Below are positions 8,362 through 14,223 of a stretch of 14,223 nt of DNA, one piece after another. The stretch covers positions 1 through 14,223 of the forward strand of contig SBEK01000108.1 in assembly GCA_009668925.1 (NCBI GenBank), read 5' to 3'. The stretch's first letter is position 1; the number at the start of each line of letters is the position of its first letter. Position numbers and translations under genes: made by a program. The notes beneath the pieces are model-generated. The model made no database searches, had not been told where the DNA came from, and saw only the letters and a program-made list of their open reading frames with translations. Origin of the DNA: Deltaproteobacteria bacterium. Lineage in GTDB: Bacteria > Desulfobacterota > Syntrophia > Syntrophales > Smithellaceae.

Positions 8362-8443
8362 CGTTTCTCTCCTGAATTTATTTTTGATACAGTTCGAAGA
8401 TCGCCATGTCGTATCAGGCGTTCCTCCTAAAAAACGCAAACGA

Positions 8444-8516
8444 GTCATTGCGAGGGGAACGAAGCAATCTCAGGGATTTAGATTGCCACGCAGCCCGAAG
8501 GGCTGCCCGCAATGAC
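8444..8516. repeat. Palindromic GTCATTGCG intergenic repeat (MITE/REP-like)
   Basis: A 73-base element bounded by perfect 9-base inverted ends, GTCATTGCG (8444-8452) and CGCAATGAC (8508-8516). Inside, AGCAATCT (8463-8470) faces AGATTGCC (8480-8487), and GCAGCCC-GAA-GGGCTGC (8490-8506) makes its own perfect 7-bp hairpin. The pattern 'GTCATTGCGAG...GAAGCAATCT...AGATTGCC...CGCAATGAC' is one I recognise as a widespread non-coding repeat in bacterial genomes, including anaerobic Proteobacteria. It has no coding capacity and no clear target-site duplication. It lies between ilvC and ilvD and would be part of their common transcript, where it could form a strong structure and alter expression of ilvD relative to ilvC. 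Confidence 0.8.
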
Positions 8517-8526
8517 AAATTCGGAT

Positions 8527-8564
8527 TGAGCAACAGCCCCCGCCAGCGCGGAGACCATTGCTCA
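8527..8564 (-). terminator. Long RNA hairpin just after ilvC (partial terminator or 3'-end stabiliser)
   Basis: Starting six bases past the ilvC stop codon, the minus-strand transcript can form a continuous 17-bp stem with a 4-base GCTG loop. The outer seven pairs are TGAGCAA/TTGCTCA and the inner part includes CTCCGC/GCGGGG. Several pairs are G:U, so the stem is continuous only in RNA of the ilv sense. No U-tract follows (ATCCGAATTTG), which argues against a simple intrinsic terminator and for an RNA-stabilising or processing role between ilvC and ilvD. Confidence 0.6.
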
Positions 8565-8570
8565 GATCAA

Positions 8571-9626
8571 TTATTTCGTACGTTTTTCCGGTCTCAAGGC
8601 GCGGACGGCGGCGCCGGCCTGCCACATTTCGGATTCGCGCATTTCTTTGAGTTCGGCGGTAAGCTTTTCCTTGTAGTCGGGCGCGCTGTTCACACGCAAA
8701 ACCACTTCGGTCTCCTTGCCTGTCGCGACGGAATTGTAGAGTTCGGCGAAGACCGGCTCGACGGCTTTGCGGAACTTGTGCCGCCAATCGAGCGCGCCGC
8801 GCTGTGCGGTGGCCGAGCAGTTGGCATACATCCAGTCCATGCCGTTTTCGCCCACCAGACGGATCAGGCTCTGGGTCAGCTCTTCCACCGTTTCATTGAA
8901 GGCTTCACTGGGTGTATGACCGTGTTTACGCAGTTCCGCATACTGTGCTTCCATCATGCCCGCGAGCGCGCCCATCAGCACACCGCGTTCTCCGGTGAGG
9001 TCGCTGTAGACTTCCATCTGGAAGGTCGTCGGGAAAAGGAAGCCCGAACCGATCGCGATACCCAGGGCGAGTGTGCGCTCCATCGCGCGTCCGGTTGCGT
9101 CCTGGTGCACGGCAAAACTGGAGTTGATGCCGCTTCCGTCCAGAAAATTGCGACGGACGCTGGTGCCGGAACCTTTCGGCGCGACCATAATAACGTCGAC
9201 AAAGTCCGGCGGAATCACACCGGTCTGGTCCTTGTATACGATGGAGAAGCCGTGCGAAAAATAAAGCGCGTCGCCTTTTTTCAGGTGCGGTTTGACTTTC
9301 GGCCAGAGGATCATCTGCGCCGCGTCGGAAACCAGATACTGAATGATCGTCGCCTTTTCCACTGCTTCCTCAATCGGGAAAAGCGTCTGGCCGGGAACCC
9401 AGCCGTCGGCGATCGCTTTATCCCAGTAGGGCTTGTCCTCCGGGGACTGCCCGATGATGACGTTCACGCCGTTGTCTCTCATATTGAACGCCTGGGCGGG
9501 CCCCTGAACTCCATAACCCAGCACGGCGATCACTTCTTTTTTAAGAACGTCCTGCGCTTTCTTCACTGTGAATTCTTCTGCGGTCACGACGTCTTCTACT
9601 GTTCCACCAAAATTAATTTTTGCCAT
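8571..9626 (-). CDS. ilvC: Ketol-acid reductoisomerase, Bacteroidetes/fungal-like form
   Basis: A 351-residue NADPH- and Mg-dependent enzyme that isomerises and reduces 2-acetolactate (or 2-aceto-2-hydroxybutyrate) to the 2,3-dihydroxy acid used by IlvD. The Rossmann motif is GYGVQG at 37-42; catalytic candidates are H125 in SHGF, K151 in APKGSGT, and the metal-binding D209 and E213 in YSDLTGER; CSATAQRGALDW is at 270-281. Most proteobacterial class I enzymes carry GYGSQGHAHA and are near 330-340 residues. This one has GYGVQGPAQAFNMRDNG, ADGWVPGQTLF, GMDWMYANCS and an extended tail (PDYKEKL, ALRPEK), features I associate with Bacteroidetes and fungal mitochondrial Ilv5 proteins. It is far shorter than class II. 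The ATG at 9626 has AGGGGG four bases upstream. It follows ilvN after 50 bases in the same operon. Confidence 0.95.
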   Translation of the reverse strand: MAKINFGGTVEDVVTAEEFTVKKAQDVLKKEVIAVLGYGVQGPAQAFNMRDNGVNVIIGQSPEDKPYWDKAIADGWVPGQTLFPIEEAVEKATIIQYLVSDAAQMILWPKVKPHLKKGDALYFSHGFSIVYKDQTGVIPPDFVDVIMVAPKGSGTSVRRNFLDGSGINSSFAVHQDATGRAMERTLALGIAIGSGFLFPTTFQMEVYSDLTGERGVLMGALAGMMEAQYAELRKHGHTPSEAFNETVEELTQSLIRLVGENGMDWMYANCSATAQRGALDWRHKFRKAVEPVFAELYNSVATGKETEVVLRVNSAPDYKEKLTAELKEMRESEMWQAGAAVRALRPEKRTK

Positions 9627-9676
9627 AAAACCCCCTGTTGTTAATGTTGCGATTCGTTATTTTTGTATTGGTTGAT

Positions 9677-10162
9677 TTATTCTTCCAACTTCAAAGCGAC
9701 GAGGCCCGTTCGGGTGATGTCCGTAATGCCGAGCGGCTCCAAACGCGCCAAAGAGAAATCGATTTGCGTTTTGTCTCCCGTTATTTCAATAATAACGTAG
9801 GCGTCTCCCGACACGATTGTTTTCCATTTGTTAGCGTCAATGGCATTCCGGACGGCCTCCGAATTTTGAGCCGACAGATTCAACCTGACCAGAACCATTT
9901 CGCGATGGATGGATTCGACATTGGTCAGGTCATGGACGGAAATGACGTCGACCAGCCTCTGCAGTTGATTCTCGATCCGGGTGATGGTGGCCTGAGATCC
10001 CGATGTGGTCATCACGATTTTCGAGATATCATTCTGCGTCGTCGTGTTCACGCAAAGGCTGTCGATGTTATAGCCTTTGCCGCCCAATGTCCCGGCGATC
10101 CTGGCCAGCACATCGGGTTTGTTATGCACCAAAATTGAAATAATGTGATCCTTCTTCTCCAT
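9677..10162 (-). CDS. ilvN: Acetolactate synthase small (regulatory) subunit
   Basis: A 161-residue regulatory subunit of acetohydroxyacid synthase. The N-terminal ACT domain (about 3-75) reads HIISILVHNKPDVLARIAGTL, GYNIDSLCVN, ISKIVMTTSG, typical of the IlvN/IlvH family that binds valine and imposes feedback inhibition on IlvB. The C-terminal half (about 80-161; REMVLVRLN, IVEITGD-like VIIEITGD) matches the second conserved IlvH domain. Length is normal. The ATG at 10162 is preferred, with AGAGG nine bases upstream; a TTG nine bases earlier (10171) in the same frame is possible but overlaps the spacing region. It starts 40 bases after ilvB, as expected for a coupled large/small subunit pair. 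The symbol ilvN versus ilvH cannot be settled from sequence. Confidence 0.93.
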   Translation of the reverse strand: MEKKDHIISILVHNKPDVLARIAGTLGGKGYNIDSLCVNTTTQNDISKIVMTTSGSQATITRIENQLQRLVDVISVHDLTNVESIHREMVLVRLNLSAQNSEAVRNAIDANKWKTIVSGDAYVIIEITGDKTQIDFSLARLEPLGITDITRTGLVALKLEE

Positions 10163-10202
10163 GTGATCCAACCTCTCATTGCAAATTATTTGACGACGTT
10201 CG

Positions 10203-11906
10203 TCAGTTGATCATTTCCCTCGATCCCAGGGTCATTTGACTGATGGATTCGCCCGGATGCACCATCGGATACACGCATTCTTCACGTGACACACGGAAAT
10301 CCATCAGCACCGGCCGATTGCTGGACAGCCCCTGCTTCAATACAGACTCCACATCGGCCGGTTTATTTGCCCGGAGGCCCAGGATACCGAACGCTTCGGC
10401 CAGTTTCACAAAATCCGGCGCGTAGGTCATATCGGTAAAGGAATATCTTTTTTCATAAAAGAGCTCCTGCCATTGGCGGACCATGCCTAAAAAGCCGTTG
10501 TTCAGCAGGACGACTTTCACCGCAATGTTATACTGGGCGGCGGTGGCCAGTTCCTGAATATTCATCTGGATGCTGCCGTCACCGGCTATATCCACGACGT
10601 GCCGGTCGGGGAACGCGCATTTGACGCCGATGGCTGCAGGCAGGCCGAACCCCATGGTGCCCAGGCCGCCCGATGAAATAAAAGAGTTGGGTTTGGCAAA
10701 CTTGAAGAACTGAGCCGTCCACATTTGATTCTGACCGACTTCCGTCGTGATCAGGGCGTCTCCGCCGGTAATCTTGTACAGGGTTTCGATGACGTATTGC
10801 GGCTTGATGACCTCCCCGTTCTGGCAATAGGTGAGAGGCACTTTTTCACGCCACTCACCAATTTCGGAAAACCACTCGCCGCGTGAGGAAGCGTCATGCT
10901 CATAATGGTGCTCTTCCAGAAACCGCAGAAGATCCCGGAGCGTGGCCTTGGTGTCGCCGATGATCGGCAGATCGACGGTCACATTCTTATTAATGGACGA
11001 CGGATCGATATCAATATGGACGATCTTGGCGTTGGGCGCAAACGTATCGATCGTGCCGGTCACGCGATCGTCGAACCGCACGCCGATCGCCAGGAGCAAA
11101 TCACAGTGGCTGACAGCCATATTCGCGTAATAAGTGCCGTGCATTCCCAGCATACCCAGCCACAACGGGTCATTTCCGGGAAACGATCCGAGGCCCATCA
11201 GGGTGCCGGTCACCGGGATTTCATATTGACGGGCCAGCCTGGTTAATTCTTCCGACGCGCTGCCCAGAATGACGCCGCCTCCCGTCATGATCAGAGGTTT
11301 TCTGGCGGATTGAAGCATTCCCAGGACATTGGCCATCTTTTTGGGCGCCGGCTTATAGGAAACCTCGTGATTGCGAATTTTGACGTTGGCCGGATCATAG
11401 TCGGTTTGAGCCGCCATGACATTTTTGGGCAGATCCACCAGCACCGGGCCGGGCCTGCCGGAACGGGCAATATGAAACGCTTCCTTAATCGTCTGGGCCA
11501 GGTCTTCAATATTGCGGACCAGAAAATTATGCTTGGTACACGGACGCGTGATGCCGGTAATATCGCATTCCTGAAAGGCGTCGTTGCCGATGAGACCGGT
11601 CGGGACCTGCCCGGTAAAAACCACCAGCGGAATGGAATCCATGTTCGCCGTAGCAATGCCCGTAACCGTATTGGTGGCGCCGGGGCCGGATGTCACAAGA
11701 CAAACGCCCACTTTGCCGGTCGAACGCGCATAACCGTCGGCGGCGTGCACGGCGCCCTGCTCATGGCGAACTAAAATATGCTTGAGGTTGCTTTTATAAA
11801 GCTGATCATAAATGTCCAGGACGGCCCCGCCCGGGTATCCAAAGATAATATCAACTTTTTCTTCTTCCAGCACTTTCAGCAGAATTTCCGTGCCCTTCAA
11901 TTTCAT
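10203..11906 (-). CDS. ilvB: Acetolactate synthase large (catalytic) subunit
   Basis: A 567-residue thiamine diphosphate enzyme that condenses two pyruvates to 2-acetolactate, or pyruvate with 2-oxobutyrate to 2-aceto-2-hydroxybutyrate, the committing step to valine, leucine and isoleucine. FGYPGGAVLDIYD opens the Pyr domain; the cofactor-activating glutamate is E49 in HEQGAVHAADGYAR; the ThDP/Mg motif runs from GDG (442-444) to NN (469-470). FAD-domain sequence such as GVRFDDRVTG (275-284) is also present. The ATG at 11906 is chosen because GGAGGAG lies nine bases upstream and MKLKGTEILL matches the family; the frame stays open to 11999, but that extension would translate through a terminator hairpin and has no family counterpart. 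It is the first structural gene after the attenuator at 12001-12152. Confidence 0.96.
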   Translation of the reverse strand: MKLKGTEILLKVLEEEKVDIIFGYPGGAVLDIYDQLYKSNLKHILVRHEQGAVHAADGYARSTGKVGVCLVTSGPGATNTVTGIATANMDSIPLVVFTGQVPTGLIGNDAFQECDITGITRPCTKHNFLVRNIEDLAQTIKEAFHIARSGRPGPVLVDLPKNVMAAQTDYDPANVKIRNHEVSYKPAPKKMANVLGMLQSARKPLIMTGGGVILGSASEELTRLARQYEIPVTGTLMGLGSFPGNDPLWLGMLGMHGTYYANMAVSHCDLLLAIGVRFDDRVTGTIDTFAPNAKIVHIDIDPSSINKNVTVDLPIIGDTKATLRDLLRFLEEHHYEHDASSRGEWFSEIGEWREKVPLTYCQNGEVIKPQYVIETLYKITGGDALITTEVGQNQMWTAQFFKFAKPNSFISSGGLGTMGFGLPAAIGVKCAFPDRHVVDIAGDGSIQMNIQELATAAQYNIAVKVVLLNNGFLGMVRQWQELFYEKRYSFTDMTYAPDFVKLAEAFGILGLRANKPADVESVLKQGLSSNRPVLMDFRVSREECVYPMVHPGESISQMTLGSREMIN

Positions 11907-11954
11907 CCCCTTTGACTCCTCCATGCCTTTTGAACTAAAATAATCACTAAAACT

Positions 11955-11991
11955 AAAAAAGCCGCCAGTTTCGTTTCGAAAAAGCGGCTTT
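11955..11991 (-). terminator. Second terminator-like hairpin between attenuator and ilvB
   Basis: On the minus strand AAAGCCGC (11991-11984) pairs with GCGGCTTT (11965-11958), 8 bp, enclosing a smaller TTTCG-AAA-CGAAA hairpin, and the right arm runs into a six-T tract (11960-11955). It has the form of an intrinsic terminator with a better U-tract than the attenuator upstream. It lies 49 bases before the ilvB start, so ilvB expression must pass two terminators in series. Its arms repeat the AAGCCGC and GCGGCTT ends of the attenuator stem. Confidence 0.65.
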
Positions 11992-12000
11992 GACTTCAAT

Positions 12001-12035
12001 AAAGAAAGCCGCGGGCTTTTCGGGGCCCGCGGCTT
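12001..12035 (-). terminator. Attenuator terminator of the ilv operon (stem 3:4)
   Basis: AAGCCGCGGGC (12035-12025) and GCCCGCGGCTT (12016-12006) form a perfect 11-bp GC-rich stem with loop CCCGAAAA, followed by TCTTT. It starts 13 bases past the leader-peptide stop and is the expected terminator arm of a ribosome-mediated attenuator. The U-tract is interrupted by a C, so termination may be incomplete. Confidence 0.82.
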
Positions 12036-12072
12036 GTATCTTTGATCTTAGAGATACAGAGCGGCAGACCCC
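12022..12072 (-). promoter_or_regulatory. Antiterminator of the ilv attenuator (stem 2:3)
   Basis: GGGGTCTG (12072-12065) pairs with CGGGCCCC (12029-12022) using six Watson-Crick and two G:U pairs, and TGTATCT (12058-12052) pairs with AGATACA (12041-12035). A few bulged bases and short pairs lie between. This long stem takes up the left arm of the terminator at 12001-12035, so the two are mutually exclusive. The leader stop codon (12050-12048) sits in its loop, so a ribosome that finishes the peptide covers the 5' arm and favours termination, while one stalled on the Val codons leaves it free. Confidence 0.7.
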
Positions 12073-12152
12073 ATAAGTACGACTACTACGACGAGCAATC
12101 TTACAATGGCCTGTATCTGAATTCTGCCGCTGTCGAAATCTTTAAGAAACAT
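12048..12152 (-). CDS. ilv leader peptide (34 residues, Val/Leu/Ile-rich)
   Basis: A short gene of 34 codons plus TAA, with AGGA seven bases before its ATG. The peptide begins MFLKDFDSGRIQIQ, and its core is RLLVVVVVLMG: codons 19-26 are TTG CTC GTC GTA GTA GTC GTA CTT. Fifteen of the 34 residues are Leu, Val or Ile. It lies between a promoter at 12179-12207 and the attenuator hairpin at 12001-12035, upstream of ilvB. By analogy with the E. coli ilvL and ivbL leaders its translation would sense charged tRNA-Val and tRNA-Leu: scarcity stalls the ribosome in the Val run, frees the antiterminator and lets RNA polymerase reach ilvBNCD. The peptide itself probably has no function, although the hydrophobic C-terminal half could pass as a single membrane helix, so a small membrane protein is the alternative. 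Confidence 0.85.
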   Translation of the reverse strand: MFLKDFDSGRIQIQAIVRLLVVVVVLMGSAALYL

Positions 12153-12178
12153 AATGACTTCCTAATTTATTTGGTCCT

Positions 12179-12207
12179 CTTCTAACTAAAAAAGACGCAC
12201 TTGTCAA
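12179..12207 (-). promoter_or_regulatory. Promoter of the ilvBNCD operon
   Basis: A perfect TTGACA (12207-12202) is followed by a 17-base spacer and TAGAAG (12184-12179), a 4/6 match to TATAAT. Transcription would begin near 12172, about 20 bases before the leader-peptide ATG at 12152. A T-rich stretch lies in the spacer. It is 28 bases beyond the end of the penicillin-binding protein gene, which runs in the same direction. Confidence 0.65.
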
Positions 12208-12235
12208 GCGGCATTCTCATGCGCACTTATAATTC

Positions 12236-14223
12236 TTATCGGAACAGCTCTTCTTTTTCTTCGGGTACCTCTTCTTTTTCACCGGGAAGAGCGTTATCGA
12301 GAAAGCATTCATAGATTGTTCCGGGGCCGCCGCCCTGAGCCGGCCGGCCGGTCTTGTGATCGACTTTAACGAAGACGATGCCCTGCGGAACGGGAAACGC
12401 CTCCACGGGCTTCCCGTGCAGGACTTTTTCCATAAAGTAGAGCCAGATGGGTGCAGCGGCACGTCCGCCCACTTCCTGTTTCCCCAGAGATCTTTCCTGG
12501 TCAAACCCTACCCAAACGCCTGTAATCAGCGACGGCGTGAATCCGACGAACCAGGCGTCGCGGATATCATTGGTCGTTCCCGTTTTACCGGCAACAGGCC
12601 GGCCGATGCTCTTTACCCTGCGGCCGGTGCCGCTTTCGACGACGTCCTGCATGACGTAAGATGTCATAAACGCGATGCGGGGATCAATGACCTGCTCCGT
12701 CTGAATTTTGGCCTCCTCAAAAACATTGCCGGTCCGGTCGACGATTTTGCGGATAAAGAAAGGCGTCACCTTTTTGCCTTGATTGGCCAGGACGCCGTAG
12801 GAGCGCACGAGTTCCTGCAAGGTCACACCCGATGATCCGAGCGCCAGCGACAAATTCCTGGCCAGCGGAGACTCAATGCCCATATTCGCCGCATAAGACG
12901 TCGCGTAATCAATGCCGATATCCTGCAATATCTTCACAGTTACAACGTTGCGGGACTGCACGAGCGCCTGCCTCATGGTGATCGGCCCCAGGAACTTCTC
13001 GTCAAAGTTTTTCGGCTTCCATAACCCGTCTTCCTGCGACGGATCGGGGAAGACGATGGGCGAATCGACAAACCGTGTGGACGGATTCATGCCCTTGTCA
13101 AACGCGGCCGTATAGATGAGAGGTTTAAAGGCAGAGCCCGGCTGGCGCCGTGACTGCGTCGCCCGATTGAATTCACTCTTGTTGAAGTCACGGCCTCCAA
13201 CCATGGCGCGGATGGCGCCGGTCTTGACCTCCATGCAATAGAGCGCACCCTGAACGAGATCTTTTTCGTATTTGCCCCGATCCTCCATTTCCGTGAGGCC
13301 CTTGAGAAGGGCATCCCGGGCGGCCTTTTGCGCCGGCAGATTCAGGGTCGTGTAAATGGTCAACCCCTCCTTGTAGAGAACATCAGCGCCGTATTTTTCC
13401 TGAACATAACGGCGAACGTTTTCAACAAAATAGGCCGCCACTTTGTCCTTAGGCTTCATGGGACGGAGCTTCAGCGGTTCAGCGGCAGCTTTGTCCATCT
13501 GTTCTTTCGTAATGAAGCCCTCTTCCATCATACGCGTCAAAACGTATACCTGTCTTTGTTTTGCGCGGTCGAAATAAAGAAACGGAGAGTAAGTGGTCGG
13601 CGCTTTCGGTAATCCGGCCAGGAGGGCCGCTTCCGGCAACGTCAGGTCCTTGGCGCTTTTGCCGAAGTAGCCGATCGATGCCGACTCGATGCCGTAGGTA
13701 CCGTGTCCGAGATAAATCTGATTCAGGTACAAATTCAAAATTTCATCTTTATTTAGATATTTGTCTATCCGATACGAGAGAATGGCTTCCTTAAATTTTC
13801 TGATATATTTTCTCTCCGGTGTCAAATACATCAGTTTGGCGACCTGCTGAGTGATGGTGCTTCCGCCCTGTACGATTTTGCCTGCTTCCACATTTTTGAA
13901 CACGGCGCGGAAAATACTGAGCAGATCCACTCCCTGATGTTTGTAAAAACGGGAGTCCTCGGCGGCGACGAACGCGTGCTGAACGATCTTCGGGACATCG
14001 GCAATTTTCACCATCTTCCTGTCTTCCAGAAAAAACTCGTCGATCAGTTCGTCATTTTCATCGAGTACCCGAGACGCAATACTGGGCCGGTAGTCTTTGA
14101 GCGCGTCAATTCCCGGGAGGTCCATAGTCATCACATAGTAGGTAACGGTTCCTCCGACGGTGATCAGCAGCAATAAGAATACGACAATAAACAAAAATTT
14201 TAAAAGTTTAGATAATTTGATCG
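12236..14223 (-). CDS. Class A penicillin-binding protein, PBP1A type (5' end outside window)
   Basis: A bifunctional peptidoglycan synthase, anchored in the inner membrane, that polymerises lipid II and cross-links the chains. The reading frame stays open to the window edge (IKLSKLLKFLF precedes the hydrophobic helix), so the start lies outside and about 660 residues are visible. Numbering from the TTG at 14194: membrane helix about 2-20; GT51 transglycosylase about 60-225, with E79 in EDSRFYKHQG, GGSTITQQVAK at 110-120 and E136 in KEAILSYRID; transpeptidase with S354-x2-K357 (GSAFK), S414-R-N416 and K537-T-G539. The linker between the two domains is short, so the large OB-type insertion of E. 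coli PBP1A is absent. The tail is acidic (EKEEVPEEKEELFR). It is followed closely by the ilv promoter, and some read-through into the ilv leader is possible. mrcA/ponA is the likely symbol, but the subclass is not certain. Confidence 0.93.
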   Translation of the reverse strand, partial: IKLSKLLKFLFIVVFLLLLITVGGTVTYYVMTMDLPGIDALKDYRPSIASRVLDENDELIDEFFLEDRKMVKIADVPKIVQHAFVAAEDSRFYKHQGVDLLSIFRAVFKNVEAGKIVQGGSTITQQVAKLMYLTPERKYIRKFKEAILSYRIDKYLNKDEILNLYLNQIYLGHGTYGIESASIGYFGKSAKDLTLPEAALLAGLPKAPTTYSPFLYFDRAKQRQVYVLTRMMEEGFITKEQMDKAAAEPLKLRPMKPKDKVAAYFVENVRRYVQEKYGADVLYKEGLTIYTTLNLPAQKAARDALLKGLTEMEDRGKYEKDLVQGALYCMEVKTGAIRAMVGGRDFNKSEFNRATQSRRQPGSAFKPLIYTAAFDKGMNPSTRFVDSPIVFPDPSQEDGLWKPKNFDEKFLGPITMRQALVQSRNVVTVKILQDIGIDYATSYAANMGIESPLARNLSLALGSSGVTLQELVRSYGVLANQGKKVTPFFIRKIVDRTGNVFEEAKIQTEQVIDPRIAFMTSYVMQDVVESGTGRRVKSIGRPVAGKTGTTNDIRDAWFVGFTPSLITGVWVGFDQERSLGKQEVGGRAAAPIWLYFMEKVLHGKPVEAFPVPQGIVFVKVDHKTGRPAQGGGPGTIYECFLDNALPGEKEEVPEEKEELFR

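Noticed and set aside
8370..8410. Nine-codon frame (ATG GCG ATC TTC GAA...) before ilvD, considered as a second leader peptide.
   Set aside because: The AGGAGG upstream is about 15 bases away, there is no run of regulatory codons and no attenuator stem follows.
11907..11999. N-terminal extension of IlvB from an upstream in-frame ATG at 11999.
   Set aside because: It would be translated through the second terminator hairpin, has no family counterpart, and a good ribosome-binding site supports the ATG at 11906.
12188..12228. Imperfect hairpin (AAGTGCGCAT/ATGCCGCTT arms) after the penicillin-binding protein gene, considered as its terminator.
   Set aside because: It has a bulge and a G:U pair, the six-T tract is 12 bases away, and the sequence doubles as the ilv promoter, so I could not support it as an intrinsic terminator.

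Overview
The window (14,223 bases, moderate GC) reads as ordinary chromosome of a Gram-negative bacterium. Two lipopolysaccharide inner-core genes, a lipobox-bearing lipoprotein and a class A penicillin-binding protein point to an outer membrane. The fatty-acyl-CoA ligase, the orphan sensor ending in an 'LLPICASCKKIRDD' cysteine module and a GTCATTGCG-type palindromic repeat suggest Desulfobacterota (former Deltaproteobacteria), perhaps near Syntrophus/Smithella. That placement is inference from gene style; no marker gene is present.

Layout: (1) 1-213 is a leader with a weak candidate promoter. (2) 214-4548, plus strand, is a close-packed run: acyl-CoA ligase, hldD (ADP-heptose epimerase), kdsB (CMP-Kdo synthetase) and a Cache-type membrane protein with a four-cysteine tail. 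hldD and kdsB share an ATGA junction. (3) 4572-6464, minus strand, is a large lipoprotein alpha/beta hydrolase that converges on the sensor gene. (4) 6700-12207, minus strand, is a branched-chain amino acid operon in transcription order: promoter, 34-residue leader peptide, attenuator, second terminator, ilvB, ilvN, ilvC, a hairpin plus palindromic repeat, then ilvD. (5) 12236-14223, minus strand, is a PBP1A-type peptidoglycan synthase cut by the window edge.

The most interesting part is the ilv leader (11907-12207), which long-ORF gene finding would miss. A short gene with a good ribosome-binding site encodes a peptide with a run of five Val codons inside a Leu/Val/Ile-rich stretch. Its stop codon lies just after the 5' arm of a long antiterminator, which competes with a perfect 11-bp GC-rich terminator stem. 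A second terminator-like hairpin follows before ilvB. This is a textbook ribosome-mediated attenuation layout, with an unusual tandem terminator and crossing upstream pairings. IlvB/IlvN, IlvC and IlvD perform the shared steps from pyruvate (or pyruvate plus 2-oxobutyrate) to the 2-oxo acid precursors of valine, leucine and isoleucine; the final transaminase is not in the window.

Other points of note: the ketol-acid reductoisomerase looks like the Bacteroidetes/fungal form rather than the usual proteobacterial one. The ilvC-ilvD gap holds a 17-bp hairpin whose G:U pairs work only in RNA made from the minus strand. I saw no tRNA, rRNA, CRISPR array, transposase or phage gene.
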